A DNA stretch of 64,000 nt from Amphritea atlantica (GCF_018860855.1 NZ_JAHKQE010000010.1:1-64000), one strand, 5' to 3'; counted from the first letter of the stretch, positions 1-9,135 are shown. Notes: generated from the sequence alone by a model not told the origin. Numbers and translations: made by a program.

Positions 1-4
1 GGGG

Positions 5-1076
5 ATTCATATAATAAGTGCGACACTTTTTGGTAAAGGTGGAGAGGAGGTCAACTGCTGACCGTGGTACGCTTCTTCTCGCCAAAGACAAAGTGTATCA
101 CTATGACATATCAACAGTTGACCGAAGGGAAACGATACCAGATATCGATTCTTCTTGCGCAGGGTTATCGGCCTGCTTTCATCGCTAAAACAATCAATGT
201 ACATCGTTCAACCGTTTATCGAGAACTCGACCGAAACGGCTCAAAGGGTGGTTACCATCCTGAACCGGCTCAGCAGAAATCTCAAGAGCGAAGGACTTTG
301 GCAACTAAATACAAAATTCCGGCGTTAACGGTTGAGTATGTTGAATTTGGGTTATCACTTCACTGGAGTCCAGAGCAGATTAGCGGTGTTGGGCATTTAA
401 TTGATATGCCCGTTAGTCACGAGTGGATCTACCGCTACATCGCCGCGAATAAAGCCGCTGGCGGAGTGCTTTACAAAGCGTTACGGCAAGGACATAAACG
501 CTATCGACGAGGCGTGAATACCAAGCGTTGTGTGATACCCGATCCACGTTCGATAGATGAGCGACCTGAGGTCGTCGATAATAGAGAACGCTTTGGCGAT
601 TGGGAAGTCGATACAGTTCTAGGTAAGCAAGGAACTGGGGCGTTGGTGACATTAGCGGAACGTAAAAGTCGCATGTATCTGGTTCGAAAGGTGGATGCTA
701 AGCGAGCGGTTGACGTACGGGATGCCGTGATAGATATGCTCAAGCCTTATGCTGCATCGGTGCGAACAATCACTGCCGATAATGGCTCGGAGTTTGTCGA
801 ACACAAAGCGATAGCTGATGCGCTCAATATAGATTTTTACTTCGCACATCCCTATTCATCATGGGAGCGAGGGTTAAATGAAAACTTTAATGGACTATTG
901 AGACAATACATTCCTAAGGGGATAGATCTGCGCCTGGTTACAGATGAGGATGTACGACGAGCAGAGCAGCGATTGAACCTAAGGCCAAGAAAGTGTCTTG
1001 GGTTCAGGCAGCCAGAAGTGGTCTTTCGAGAGTTACTTCAGGCAGCATAGGGGAGTGTCGCACTTGGGAGTTGAAT
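5..1076 (+). mobile_element. IS30-family insertion sequence
   Basis: One transposase gene lies between imperfect terminal inverted repeats. The left end reads ATTCA-N6-AAGTGCGACACT (12-mer at 16-27). The right end carries the reverse complement AGTGTCGCACTT at 1054-1065, with the outer ATTCA at the same 6-nt spacing. About 1.07 kb is normal for IS30. The right end sits inside a sigma-54 AAA+ gene, so the element is a disrupting insertion. The outer boundary and any 2-bp target duplication cannot be fixed because the left flank is at the window edge. Confidence 0.88.
103..1050 (+). CDS. IS30 family transposase
   Basis: DDE transposase of 315 residues from the ATG at 103; the reading frame is open upstream but the family normally starts near MTYQQLT. 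The N-terminal helix-turn-helix (about residues 8-45, [10 protein letters not shown] then [11 protein letters not shown]) recognises the ends. The catalytic core shows [10 protein letters not shown] (first Asp), TADNGSEF (second Asp) and the [15 protein letters not shown] segment with the Glu. Length and motifs are complete, so it may be active. It catalyses transposition of the surrounding element. Confidence 0.93.
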   Translation: MTYQQLTEGKRYQISILLAQGYRPAFIAKTINVHRSTVYRELDRNGSKGGYHPEPAQQKSQERRTLATKYKIPALTVEYVEFGLSLHWSPEQISGVGHLIDMPVSHEWIYRYIAANKAAGGVLYKALRQGHKRYRRGVNTKRCVIPDPRSIDERPEVVDNRERFGDWEVDTVLGKQGTGALVTLAERKSRMYLVRKVDAKRAVDVRDAVIDMLKPYAASVRTITADNGSEFVEHKAIADALNIDFYFAHPYSSWERGLNENFNGLLRQYIPKGIDLRLVTDEDVRRAEQRLNLRPRKCLGFRQPEVVFRELLQAA

Positions 1077-1640
1077 TCGCGGCTCCCTTACATTACCCGG
1101 CCAACGATGCTGTTGTATTGCCATTAAAGCCTGCTGAGAGAAACCTTTAAGACGGCCTTGTCCTTCTGAAACAAAGTGCTCGAAAAAGAAGTTTGTTAGT
1201 AATTCAATATCGCTTCCTCGATCCCGCAATGCCGGCGTTAAAATTTGCAGTACATTCAATCGATATAGAAGATCTTCGCGAAACCTACCCTGCTTAATCG
1301 CCCCATCAAGATCAACGTTTGTGGCAGAAATCACTCGAACATCTATCGGTATCTCCTCATTTCCGCCCACCCGCTGGATAACCTTCTCCTGAAGAAAACG
1401 TAATAAATTAACCTGCATATCGTATGGCAGGTCTCCAACTTCATCCAGAAAGAGAGTCCCACCAGATGCCATCTCAATTTGACCTAGCTTCTGCTTATTT
1501 GCCCCTGTAAAGGCTCCTTTTTCATAGCCAAATAGCTCCGACTGAATCAGGTTTTCAGGAATGGCACCACAGTTAACGGCAACGACAGGTTTGTCGCGAC
1601 ACTCACGTGCGATATGAAGACACTGCTTATCCACACAACT
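1077..1640 (-). pseudogene. sigma-54 activator AAA+ domain fragment, cut by IS30
   Basis: The reading frame encodes the middle of a bacterial enhancer-binding protein: [16 protein letters not shown]-like [14 protein letters not shown] (the sigma-54 contact loop), Walker [14 protein letters not shown], and the sensor region to WPGNVRE. It stops matching exactly where the IS30 right end begins. The Walker A part, any N-terminal sensor domain and the C-terminal Fis helix-turn-helix are missing. The sequence preceding CRDKPVVAV does not look like the family, so the gene is broken at both ends. It differs from the intact activator at 14.3-16.0 kb. Confidence 0.82.
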
Positions 1641-2226
1641 TGAGACTATGAACAGCCCCAGACAGACGGTATCTCTTGGGTAGCTCGCATAAACAATCAC
1701 GCTTATTCGCTAAAGATCTATATGCTGAGAGAGTAAAAATCACAATAAAGTTACAACTGTACCGTCTGCTATTTAAAAGGACCTCTATGCCTCTTTTTAA
1801 GAAAATAGCATCGCAGCACGAAAAGGTTCGTCCATCACCTCTTGCTAACGATCATCGCTGTCCCGTTATGCGGTAGCAGAGCAACTCATCAATAGCTTTG
1901 CTCTGCTACAGCGACAGTCTTATACAACGTCACAACCAAGATTAGTAAACACTCACAATCATCCAACAACAGGACAGAGAAAGAACTCAACCTTCAACCA
2001 AGAAGTGACCGCATCAATATTACTCTAAGAGATCGAGTGCTTCACAACCGTCTCAACAACGACACTCTTGGCCAACTGATGGGTTCACCGATGAAGTTAA
2101 TTACGCTGTTATTGAAGCACAAACGACCTCTTCATACTTTTTCAGCTGAATGCTAATCGTAGCCTGAGCCCGATGCAAAGACGCTGCGCCAATAGCCGAA
2201 GCTACGTCATTGTACTTCTAGCGTTT
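1641..2226. other. Intergenic stretch without a convincing gene
   Basis: Between the broken AAA+ gene and the LysR gene I find only short frames with no family resemblance. The only clear structure is the hairpin at 1873-1909. The base composition is similar to the rest and this is probably decayed sequence next to the IS insertion. Confidence 0.5.
1873..1909. repeat. Perfect 12-bp inverted repeat (hairpin)
   Basis: GTAGCAGAGCAA (1873-1884) is repeated inverted as TTGCTCTGCTAC (1898-1909) with a 13-nt loop. No T-tract follows on either strand, so it is not a typical terminator. It may be a relic of a mobile element end or an orphan terminator. Confidence 0.6.
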
Positions 2227-3108
2227 CTACAACGACAACTTAGGCTGTATAAAATCAATAAAGGCAGAGATACGCTTGGCCACCGATGATGATTTATAGA
2301 ATACGGCGCTGATCTGCTCTCGGCCGGTATTGATCATTTTTTCGCTCTCAAGCAGAGGAATTAAGCGCCCCTCGACAAGATCTTTCTTAATCATAAAGCC
2401 CGATAAACAAGCGATACCATTTCCTGCCAAGGCCAGTTGCCTCACGGTTTCACCATTGCTGGATGTCAGTGTCGGCGTTAAGGCCTTAAAACCTTTCAAG
2501 GGCCAATCGTTAAGCACCTTAGCGCCTGAAAAACCAATGGTGTCATGTTTAACAAGGTCACTGATTTTCTTGGGCAAACCCCGTCTCGATAAATAATCGG
2601 GAGCCGCGACAATGTATAACAAACTTCTCCCGAGAGGCCGAGCATGAAGACTTGAATCGCTCAACGTTCCAATCCGAATCGCCAAGTCGGTTTTCTTTTC
2701 GAGTAGATCAACAAACCCTTCATTGGAGGTCAACTCCAATTCGATATCGGGATACTCGTGGCTAAATGCTTGCACCAGTGGGACTAACTGATGAAAAACA
2801 AACGGACTGGCAGCATCTACGCGTAAACGACCTTTTGGCAACTCACCTCGTGAAATAATATCCTCTTCCGCCTGCTGAATTTGGATTAGCCCCACTCGAA
2901 CCGCTTCAATAAACTGACGCCCTTCATCGGTCAGTTCTATCCGCCGCGTGGTTCGGTTGAGTATAGAAACACCGAGTTGATGCTCAACCTTGCTCACCGC
3001 CCTCGATACCCGTGCCACTTGAATATCCAGCACCTCTGCCGCAGCCGAGAACCCACCACTATCGACTACCGTCAATAATATCTCTAAATCATCAGATCGC
3101 GTCAGCAT
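2227..3108 (-). CDS. LysR family transcriptional regulator
   Basis: Protein of 293 residues with an N-terminal winged helix-turn-helix (residues 4-63, including FSAAAEVLDIQVARVSRAVSKVE and LFNRTTRRIELT-like ILNRTTRRIELTDEG) and a C-terminal effector domain (about 88-290). It is divergent from the MFS exporter at 3310 with a 200-bp shared promoter region that carries a strong dyad. By the usual LysR pattern it should control that exporter and itself; the effector is unknown. Confidence 0.9.
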   Translation of the reverse strand: MLTRSDDLEILLTVVDSGGFSAAAEVLDIQVARVSRAVSKVEHQLGVSILNRTTRRIELTDEGRQFIEAVRVGLIQIQQAEEDIISRGELPKGRLRVDAASPFVFHQLVPLVQAFSHEYPDIELELTSNEGFVDLLEKKTDLAIRIGTLSDSSLHARPLGRSLLYIVAAPDYLSRRGLPKKISDLVKHDTIGFSGAKVLNDWPLKGFKALTPTLTSSNGETVRQLALAGNGIACLSGFMIKKDLVEGRLIPLLESEKMINTGREQISAVFYKSSSVAKRISAFIDFIQPKLSL

Positions 3109-3170
3109 CTCATTATCCTAATATCCAGTATTCCTGTGTTTCGTCTCACTAATATATTTATTTCATTTAT

Positions 3171-3187
3171 AACAAATATTATTTGTT
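3171..3187. promoter_or_regulatory. Probable LysR operator in LysR/MFS divergent promoter
   Basis: AACAAATATTATTTGTT is a perfect 7-bp inverted repeat with a 3-bp centre. A third half-site, AACAAAT, lies at 3203-3209. It sits between the divergent starts, where a LysR protein would bind. Inference from symmetry and position. Confidence 0.6.
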
Positions 3188-3309
3188 AAAACCTCTATTC
3201 TTAACAAATAACTATCAACGCATAATGCCTCCTATCAAAACCCAACACGATATGACGGATGACAACCCCGATATCGTGCCGTGAAACCCAAAACATAGTG
3301 AGTAATCGT

Positions 3310-4485
3310 ATGCCCTTAGCACTTTTCGCATTGACGCTCAGCGCCTTTGCTATCGGGACCACCGAGTTTGTCATCGTTGGCTTAATCCCAACCATGGCCG
3401 CCGATTTAAGCGTCTCATTACCCTCCGCCGGACTATTAGTTAGCCTTTACGCACTAGGTGTTGCCATTGGCGCCCCGGTCTTAACAGCATTAACAGGAAA
3501 GTGGAACCGTAAACACGTACTCATTGCGGTGATGTCACTGTTTGTCGCAGGTAACCTATTGGCGTGGCAAGCCCCAGGGTATGACACCTTAATTGTTGCT
3601 CGTATCTTAACCGGCCTAGCCCACGGTGTATTTTTCTCGATTGGCTCAACGATCGCGACAGGGTTGGTGGCTAAAGAGAAAGCCGCCAGTGCCATCGCCA
3701 TTATGTTTACGGGTTTAACCGTAGCATTAGTGACCGGCGTGCCACTTGGCACCTATATCGGTCAAGCATTTGACTGGCAGGCAACGTTCCTTATTGTGGC
3801 ATTACTCGGCTTGATCGCACTGATCGGTAGCGCTATTCTCGTTCCTTCCAACTTAAAACAAGCGGCAGCGGCAACGCTATCTGAACAGTTAAGCGTACTA
3901 ACTCAACCAAGATTGCTATTGGTATATGCCATGACAGCAGTGGGTTATGGCGGTACGTTTGTCGCTTTCACTTACCTTGCACCAATCTTAGAGCAGGTAT
4001 CTGGTTTTGCCTCGAGCTCAATCGGCTTGATCATGCTGGTCTACGGCGTATCGGTTGCTTTCGGTAATATCTGGGGCGGTAAATTGGCGGATAAAATGGG
4101 ACCAATAAAAGCACTCCACATTATTTTCACCGCCCTCGCCTTAGTGTTATTAACCTTCACATTCACCGCAGGCAATCAAATAGGCGCTATATTAACCGTA
4201 CTGATTTGGGGAGCCTTTGCGTTCGGCAATGTACCCGGATTACAGGTCTATGTCGTGCAGCTGGCTGAGAAATACACACCGAATGCGGTTGATGTGGCAT
4301 CTGGACTCAATATTGCCGCTTTCAATGTCGGCATTGCTATCGGCTCTCTTCTTGGTGGTATGGTAGTTGAGGATATGGAGCTGATGGACACAACTTGGAT
4401 TGGTGCACTGATCGTCGTGCTCGCGATCATTTTAACAAGACTTTCCGGCTTTCTAGACTCACGCGATCAAGCTAGAACAGCCTAA
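3310..4485 (+). CDS. MFS transporter, DHA1 (AraJ/YdhP-like) family
   Basis: About 391 residues with 12 predicted membrane helices. The N-terminus LALFALTLSAFAIGTTEFVIVGLIP is the hallmark of DHA1 inner-membrane exporters of the AraJ/YdhP/NepI group. The RILTGLAHGVFFSIGS segment and the loop GKWNRKHVLI (motif A-like) are also visible. These proteins export drugs, sugars or nucleosides by proton antiport. No clear Shine-Dalgarno decides the start; GTG 3298 or ATG 3259 are alternatives, and I chose the ATG that gives the family-typical start. Confidence 0.88.
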   Translation: MPLALFALTLSAFAIGTTEFVIVGLIPTMAADLSVSLPSAGLLVSLYALGVAIGAPVLTALTGKWNRKHVLIAVMSLFVAGNLLAWQAPGYDTLIVARILTGLAHGVFFSIGSTIATGLVAKEKAASAIAIMFTGLTVALVTGVPLGTYIGQAFDWQATFLIVALLGLIALIGSAILVPSNLKQAAAATLSEQLSVLTQPRLLLVYAMTAVGYGGTFVAFTYLAPILEQVSGFASSSIGLIMLVYGVSVAFGNIWGGKLADKMGPIKALHIIFTALALVLLTFTFTAGNQIGAILTVLIWGAFAFGNVPGLQVYVVQLAEKYTPNAVDVASGLNIAAFNVGIAIGSLLGGMVVEDMELMDTTWIGALIVVLAIILTRLSGFLDSRDQARTA

Positions 4486-4503
4486 TAACCCATATTATTT
4501 TTC

Positions 4504-4704
4504 GGGGAGATTACCGGTCACCGCCCTATCCGCTCTATTACTAAAACAGAGGTTGAGCAATGGGCGGCGATCTATCTGAACAATCTTAAAAATAAAACCA
4601 TTAATGAAGTGATGATCGTGTTTAGAGGCATTTTTAAAGATGCTCCGCCGATGGCGAATATGATTAACAAGATAATGGGGTTTTCAAATCAGACTGTCCC
4701 ATAG
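4504..4704 (+). pseudogene. Tyrosine integrase fragment (core-binding domain)
   Basis: An open frame reads ITGHRPIRSITKTEVEQWAA then NNLKNKTINEVMIVFRGIFK, the SAM-like core-binding domain of phage/island integrases that follows the arm-binding domain. After IFKDA the normal continuation is lost and the frame ends at 4702-4704. There is no start codon and no catalytic domain. It lies about 230 bp from a tRNA fragment, consistent with the remains of an integrated island. Confidence 0.72.
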
Positions 4705-4884
4705 ATGCCCCAGAAAAAGAACAAAACACCATAAATTATTGAAATATAAGATAAAAAATGACGGTTAGGGGATGACACGTCGTTTCAATCCTTGCCCTAC
4801 GGGTTGTCGTGGCAAGCTCCGACACTGTCTCGCTTCGCTCGGCTCGAACCCACGAGGGATCTCACCCTCCCTTCACATTTCAGA

Positions 4885-4914
4885 CACAAAAAAGCCCAGT
4901 CGTTAGACTAGGCT
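4885..4914 (-). terminator. Rho-independent terminator downstream of tRNA fragment
   Basis: On the minus strand AGCCTAGTC-TAAC-GACTGGGCT forms a 9-bp stem (one G-U pair) followed by TTTTTT. It lies just 3' of the tRNA-Ser fragment, as expected for the original tRNA terminator. Confidence 0.75.
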
Positions 4915-4932
4915 CTTTCATTTTGAATTAAA

Positions 4933-4960
4933 TGGCGGTGAGGGAGGGATTCGAACCCTC
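4933..4960 (-). other. 3' fragment of a tRNA-Ser gene (probable att site)
   Basis: The minus strand reads GAGGG-TTCGAAT-CCCTC (T-arm) then CCTCACC-GCCA, a full T-arm, the 3' acceptor strand and CCA. Sequence 5' of this (above 4960) is not tRNA, so this is a 28-nt fragment and not a gene. Duplicated tRNA 3' ends of this size are the standard scar (attR) of tyrosine-integrase islands. The serine assignment is a guess from the acceptor sequence. Confidence 0.75.
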
Positions 4961-5087
4961 TTAAAGCATTTTTCACAAATTAATTTAACACCACCAAATA
5001 CCTTAATAAATCCTTTAAAAACATATAGTTATATTTTTAACATGTAGACTATAAACGGTATTAGCTGGTCATAAATAGTCTTTAAAA

Positions 5088-5154
5088 TGCCCCAAAAACG
5101 CCCCAAATCTGCCCCAAAAAACACCACTGGGAATTCATATAATAAATGCGACAT
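5088..5154. repeat. TGCCCC repeats abutting an IS30-like end
   Basis: Three copies of (T/C)GCCCCAAA (5089, 5099, 5110) are followed by ATTCATATAATAAATGCGACA (5132 on), which closely matches the left end of the IS30 at position 5-27. No transposase frame follows; the sequence runs into the cynS terminator. A near-identical arrangement occurs at 41169-41230. The repeats resemble integrase arm-type sites, consistent with the att scar 130 bp away. Confidence 0.6.
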
Positions 5155-5185
5155 TTATTACTAAAGAGTGAGAATGATCAATCGG

Positions 5186-5221
5186 AAAGAAAAAAGCCGA
5201 TACCCAACAAGTGGGTACCGA
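5186..5221 (-). terminator. Terminator of cynS
   Basis: Minus strand CGGTACCCA-CTTGT-TGGGTATCG stem followed by GCTTTTTTC. It lies 11 nt past the cynS stop codon. Confidence 0.85.
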
Positions 5222-5231
5222 CGATGAAATG

Positions 5232-5681
5232 CTAGTAGGTTTTATAAGGCAGGAATTTACCTGAAAGAACCACATTAACACGGTCACCTTTAGGGTCTTC
5301 TTCTCGATTAATATCCATAGAGAAGTCGATCGCACTCATAATCCCGTCGCCAAACTCTTCATGAATCAGCTCTTTGATTGTAGTCCCGTAGACACTCACA
5401 ATCTCATACCAGCGGTACAGCAATGGATCAGTGGGTACAGCTGTTGGTAAGGAGCCTTTATAAGGTGCAACTTGCAGCCAAGCGATCGCTTCATCAGATA
5501 ACTCAAATAGTTCACCTACTTTCTCTGCCTGCTCTTTATCAAACGTCATCTGGCCTAAACATGCCGCAGTGGTCCACTCTTTTGAAAGGCCAACGACGTC
5601 AGCCACAGCGCCCCACTTAATACCTTTACGTACTTTTGCGGACAAAATCAGTTGTGTTACTTCTTCTCGATTACTAATCAT
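5232..5681 (-). CDS. cynS: Cyanate hydratase (cyanase)
   Basis: Cytosolic enzyme converting cyanate plus bicarbonate to ammonia and CO2. The 149-residue protein has the N-terminal helical domain (REEVTQLILSAKVRKGIKW) and the C-terminal catalytic domain. The family triad is present as Arg90, Glu93 and Ser116 (YRWYEIVSVYG and GIMSAIDF), each six residues below the E. coli numbering. I chose the ATG at 5681, which has AAGGA 7 nt upstream, rather than the ATG at 5696. It is the last gene of a minus-strand run with the rubredoxin reductase, flavoprotein and OsmC gene, and has its own terminator. Confidence 0.96.
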   Translation of the reverse strand: MISNREEVTQLILSAKVRKGIKWGAVADVVGLSKEWTTAACLGQMTFDKEQAEKVGELFELSDEAIAWLQVAPYKGSLPTAVPTDPLLYRWYEIVSVYGTTIKELIHEEFGDGIMSAIDFSMDINREEDPKGDRVNVVLSGKFLPYKTY

Positions 5682-5718
5682 GTTGTTTTCCTTCAATAAA
5701 GATCGATGTCATTGTTTG

Positions 5719-5744
5719 CAGAGCGGCCTCTTGTTACCGCTCTG
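5719..5744. repeat. Intercistronic hairpin upstream of cynS
   Basis: CAGAGCGG (5719-5726) and CCGCTCTG (5737-5744) form an 8-bp stem with a 10-nt loop between the reductase gene and cynS. With no T-tract it is more likely an mRNA-processing or stability element than a terminator. Confidence 0.5.
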
Positions 5745-5754
5745 TAATAAAAAA

Positions 5755-7098
5755 TTATGCGGCTTGGGTCTGAGAGCCTGATCCCACTTTTAAGTGAGCG
5801 ACGATGTGGTTATCCACCTCTTGCTCCATAATCAGGGTTTCAGCGTCCTCATAAATCAGCGTCCACTTCACGCCAGCCACCGGAAGGCCATTCATCACTA
5901 AAGGCAGTGAGCGGGTTTTCAAACGTATCACCGGTGCACTGTGCTCATAGCCACTGGCATCCTGCTCAAGAATGGCATGGGCTATGGACTTAGCCTGATG
6001 TTTAATCGGTTCGATGAAGCGGCAAGGTGTCCCCTGAATACTGATACAGTCACCCAGCGCATAGATATCGGGTTCACTTGTCTGCAGAGTGTTTGGATCC
6101 ACCTGAATTCCCTGCTCAAAATCCAATCCAGCATGGCGGGCGATACGATTATCAGTCATTAAACCCGTGGCAGCTAAAACTTGATCCACCTCAAGTGAGT
6201 CACCCTGTTTAAAGCAGATCTGCTTCTGTCCATTCGACAACTCAGTAATGCCTGTAATCTCATCTTCTCCCCGATAATCAACCCCTAAACAGGTCAGACT
6301 TTCCGCCAACCGTTTAGACGCAAGGGGGGGCAATAAACCGGCCAATGGAAATTCATTACGATCCAATAATGCAACCTGATGTCCTGCGCGAATAAAATCT
6401 TCCGCAATTTCGCAGCCAATCATTCCTGCTCCGACAATCGCGATCTTCTGGGGACCTTTTGCCAACGCTTGCTGCATACCAGACCAACTAGTCAAATCAT
6501 TCACTCGCCAGCACAGACCAGGGGGTAGCTGTTTAGGCAGAGCCGGTTTAGCGCCCTGAGCTAATATCAATGTTGTGTAGGTTAATGAACCTCTGGTCGT
6601 ACGTAACTGATGTAATTCAGAGGTAATACCCACAACAAAGGTTGCTGACATTAGCTGTACACCTAGACGACGTGCGGCATCAATACCCGTTTCTTTGATC
6701 AAAGCAGCTTTATCTAAGCCTCGACTGATAGCAATGGATAACTCAGGCTTATGATAAATATCACCCTGACAAGCACTGACGAGCGTGATCGGCACCTGTT
6801 GATCTAATTGCCGAATCGCTTCAACAGCCGCCCAACCTGATAGCCCAGCACCCACAACCACAATACCCGGTTCACTGCTAAAATTTTCTGTTTGCTCAAT
6901 AACGGTTACGACTGGTTTTTCAAATAATTCGAAATCTATTTTGGTCACACCGCAAAGAGGGCACTCCCAATCATCGGGTATATCTTCGAAACGGGTACCG
7001 GGTGCTAAACCACTATCTGGGTCGCCCTGCTCTTCATCATAAATAAGGCCACAGGCACGACAGAGGTACTGTCTCCATTCTGGGAACTCGCTACTCAT
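5755..7098 (-). CDS. Rubredoxin-NAD(P)H reductase fusion flavoprotein
   Basis: A 447-residue fusion. The N-terminal rubredoxin domain (1-60) has both CxxC knuckles, Cys13/Cys16 (CRAC) and Cys46/Cys49 (CPLC). It is followed by a two-dinucleotide-fold reductase with FAD site VVVGAGLSG (about 81-88), NAD(P) site [12 protein letters not shown], and the GD motif IYALGDC. It should pass electrons from NAD(P)H through FAD to the rubredoxin iron and on to a partner oxygenase or reductase. The ATG at 7098 overlaps the preceding stop as ATGA and has GAGGTG upstream. The adjacent acyl-CoA-dehydrogenase-like protein is the obvious partner (inference). Confidence 0.92.
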   Translation of the reverse strand: MSSEFPEWRQYLCRACGLIYDEEQGDPDSGLAPGTRFEDIPDDWECPLCGVTKIDFELFEKPVVTVIEQTENFSSEPGIVVVGAGLSGWAAVEAIRQLDQQVPITLVSACQGDIYHKPELSIAISRGLDKAALIKETGIDAARRLGVQLMSATFVVGITSELHQLRTTRGSLTYTTLILAQGAKPALPKQLPPGLCWRVNDLTSWSGMQQALAKGPQKIAIVGAGMIGCEIAEDFIRAGHQVALLDRNEFPLAGLLPPLASKRLAESLTCLGVDYRGEDEITGITELSNGQKQICFKQGDSLEVDQVLAATGLMTDNRIARHAGLDFEQGIQVDPNTLQTSEPDIYALGDCISIQGTPCRFIEPIKHQAKSIAHAILEQDASGYEHSAPVIRLKTRSLPLVMNGLPVAGVKWTLIYEDAETLIMEQEVDNHIVAHLKVGSGSQTQAA

Positions 7099-8228
7099 GC
7101 TGGCACCTCCTCTCGCATCTGTTTGGCCATCTCCCAACGTAAGTGTTTAATGGCCGGTGTTACGATAGCGACAAAGTGGGCTTCGCGAATACGACGTTGC
7201 GGCGAAGCACTCATTAAATAACCTTTGGCACCTTGATGTAGCAGAGCAGACTGGGAGGCTTTAAGACATAACTCTGCCCCTTGGGAGCGCACATCTAACA
7301 CATCAAGGAAAAACTCTTTGCTACCCTCATAAGGTGTTTCGGCCAATACCATAGTACGGGCAACCAAATCGTCAAACTCCGCTTGCAGTTCATCCGGACG
7401 GTTGTGGAGATATTGGTTTACATGACCCAAGGTGGGTTCGACATCTCGCATATCGTCGATAGATCCCTGAATAATACCGGCGGCGATGCCTACCTGTAGT
7501 AAAACAAAAGCACCGCGAATACGTTGTATAAAAGGTCGTGCAGGATCAGCAATCATCTGATCTTCACTGACAAAATAATCGACTAGCGTAATAGCCCATG
7601 TACTTGTGCCTTCCATGCCGGAAAACTCAGGACAAGCGCGCAAACTTACCCGTTCATCTAAATCCAGTAGGAACATAATCTCGTGGGAACGGCTGCCGTC
7701 ACTACGGTCAACAGCAGCAACTGCACCACAATATTGGCCTTCGCCGATATGACTAACCCAAGGCAGTGTTCCACTGACACTGTAACCTCCGGGTACTTTT
7801 TTAGCCTTAAACGCCATATTTTCAATGCCGGCCAACGCTTTCATCGGATTCGATAACCCCGTACCGCCAAATGTTCGGCCTAAGGTATGGTCACCTAGCC
7901 GTGCGAGCAATGCGGGATTGCCTGATTGCTCCATATATAAGCCACACACATCGTGACACCAGGTCATAAAACCTGTTGCTCCACACTGACGGCTGATCTC
8001 ACTCATGGCTGAAATGGCCAAATCAAATCGGCAACCATGCTGATCTAAATGACCAGCATAAGCGCCTGCCTGACCGAGGCTTGCCATGATGTCGAGCGGG
8101 TAGTACCCCTCATCAATCCGCTTGGCTGCCGGCGCAAGTTGTTGCTGCGCGACCAAACCGACATCGGCAAGCACCTTGGCATCATCGTCCCAGGGAGCTG
8201 TAATTGAAGAAACTGCAACGCTATTCAT
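7095..8228 (-). CDS. Acyl-CoA dehydrogenase family flavoprotein
   Basis: A 377-residue protein with the acyl-CoA dehydrogenase fold order: helical N-terminus (about 15-110), beta domain ([11 protein letters not shown] then [17 protein letters not shown], about 117-215) and C-terminal helical bundle. The sequence is diverged and I cannot place the catalytic Glu. Flavin monooxygenases such as DszC and sulfone monooxygenases share this fold. Being translationally coupled to a rubredoxin reductase and next to cyanase, OsmC and rhodanese genes, it is more plausibly a redox enzyme on a small N/S compound than a beta-oxidation enzyme. That role is inference. Confidence 0.82.
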   Translation of the reverse strand: MNSVAVSSITAPWDDDAKVLADVGLVAQQQLAPAAKRIDEGYYPLDIMASLGQAGAYAGHLDQHGCRFDLAISAMSEISRQCGATGFMTWCHDVCGLYMEQSGNPALLARLGDHTLGRTFGGTGLSNPMKALAGIENMAFKAKKVPGGYSVSGTLPWVSHIGEGQYCGAVAAVDRSDGSRSHEIMFLLDLDERVSLRACPEFSGMEGTSTWAITLVDYFVSEDQMIADPARPFIQRIRGAFVLLQVGIAAGIIQGSIDDMRDVEPTLGHVNQYLHNRPDELQAEFDDLVARTMVLAETPYEGSKEFFLDVLDVRSQGAELCLKASQSALLHQGAKGYLMSASPQRRIREAHFVAIVTPAIKHLRWEMAKQMREEVPA

Positions 8229-8260
8229 GGCATACCTCTCAAAGTCAGTTAATGCGTTAA

Positions 8261-8809
8261 TTAATCCATCAAGCTAATGCTGAAAGGAATCGGGTTACGC
8301 ATCGTATTAGCAACCGGCGAGAAGTAGTTGGCGCGGGTTACAATCTCATCTAACTCTTCCCGTGACGCATCGCCTTCGATTAGGACTTTGACTCGAATCT
8401 CCTGAAAGCCCATCTGCTCAGGCTCCATCTCTGCACCACCGGCACCCCATGCAGCTGGATTACCGATATCACCTTCTAGAAAAACTTCTAGCTTGCTCAG
8501 TTTCACTTGCTTCCAAGTGGCTACTGCAGTGATCCCGACACACAAACAACCACCTAGACCTGAGAGTACGATTTCACCCGGCGCAGGCGCTGTATCTTCA
8601 CCAAATAGGTGTAACGGCTCATCAACAACTACTTCGTGCTGATTGATATGACTTACCGTACGGTACTGGCCATCCGTGATGGTATGTACTTTGTTAGTAC
8701 CACGGTTACCTGGGTTGTTAAGTCCCTTTTCTGCAAATGCCATCAAACCATCACGATCAATCGAACGTAGGTGGCTAGAAACAGTTTTTGGTGTCATTGC
8801 TGTATTCAT
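8261..8809 (-). CDS. OsmC family protein
   Basis: A 182-residue OsmC/Ohr-fold protein. Most of the family are thiol peroxidases using two cysteines. Here the first is present in GLGGCLCVG (Cys88 and Cys90), but the second position, normally in a CPVSNT-like motif, reads YFSPVANTMRNP with Ser164. A classic peroxidase cycle is therefore unlikely. The start at 8809 has GGAG 7 nt upstream; the longer frame to 8857 would remove the leader. It is the first gene of the cynS operon, 58 nt downstream of the sigma-54-like promoter TSS region. Confidence 0.88.
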   Translation of the reverse strand: MNTAMTPKTVSSHLRSIDRDGLMAFAEKGLNNPGNRGTNKVHTITDGQYRTVSHINQHEVVVDEPLHLFGEDTAPAPGEIVLSGLGGCLCVGITAVATWKQVKLSKLEVFLEGDIGNPAAWGAGGAEMEPEQMGFQEIRVKVLIEGDASREELDEIVTRANYFSPVANTMRNPIPFSISLMD

Positions 8810-8879
8810 GTTTTTCTCCAAAAGATTTAGCAGGACTGTATATTTTGTTATAAACACTTCAGATGTTTCTTAGATCATT

Positions 8880-8893
8880 GCAGTAACAATGCC
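8880..8893 (-). promoter_or_regulatory. Putative sigma-54 promoter of osmC-cynS operon
   Basis: The minus strand reads TTGGCATTGTTACTGCAAT, with the invariant GG and GC separated by 10 nt and good agreement with the TGGCAC-N5-TTGCA consensus. It lies about 70 bp upstream of the osmC start. Inference from consensus. Confidence 0.65.
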
Positions 8894-8963
8894 AAAACAA
8901 AATAATCACATAGAATCAATAAGTTAAAGTAAAAAACGCTTTTAATTTTCTTACGAAGAAAGG

Positions 8964-9002
8964 CATTGTCAATGAATGTAATACTTACATTGTCAGACAA
9001 TG
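8964..9002. promoter_or_regulatory. Putative activator (UAS) sites for osmC promoter
   Basis: Two overlapping dyads: AATGTAA-TAC-TTACATT (8975-8991) and CATTGTC-A-GACAATG (8988-9002), plus a further CATTGTC at 8964-8970. They lie 72-110 bp upstream of the -24 element, the typical distance for sigma-54 enhancer-binding proteins. Related sequences occur at 10153-10173 and 19154-19172. Confidence 0.55.
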
Positions 9003-9082
9003 CTGCCGTATCAATAATTGACTGAAGCCCACTTAATAGCGCTTCATATCTATAAGCTCTAGGTCTATATCTTGGATGCCAG

Positions 9083-9115
9083 AAATAAAAAACCCCGAAC
9101 CAAAGTTCAGGGCTT
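9083..9115 (-). terminator. Terminator of the rhodanese gene
   Basis: Minus strand CCCTGAAC-TTTG-GTTCGGGG followed by TTTTTTATT. It lies about 20 nt past the stop codon. Confidence 0.85.
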
Positions 9116-9135
9116 TAAGGATCAAAAGTGATTAT

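Noticed and set aside
1676-1876. 66-aa plus-strand ORF
   Set aside because: Short, no Shine-Dalgarno, lies in sequence that looks decayed.
4933-4960. Complete tRNA gene on the minus strand
   Set aside because: Only the T-arm and acceptor 3' strand are present; D-arm and anticodon arm are absent, so it is a fragment.
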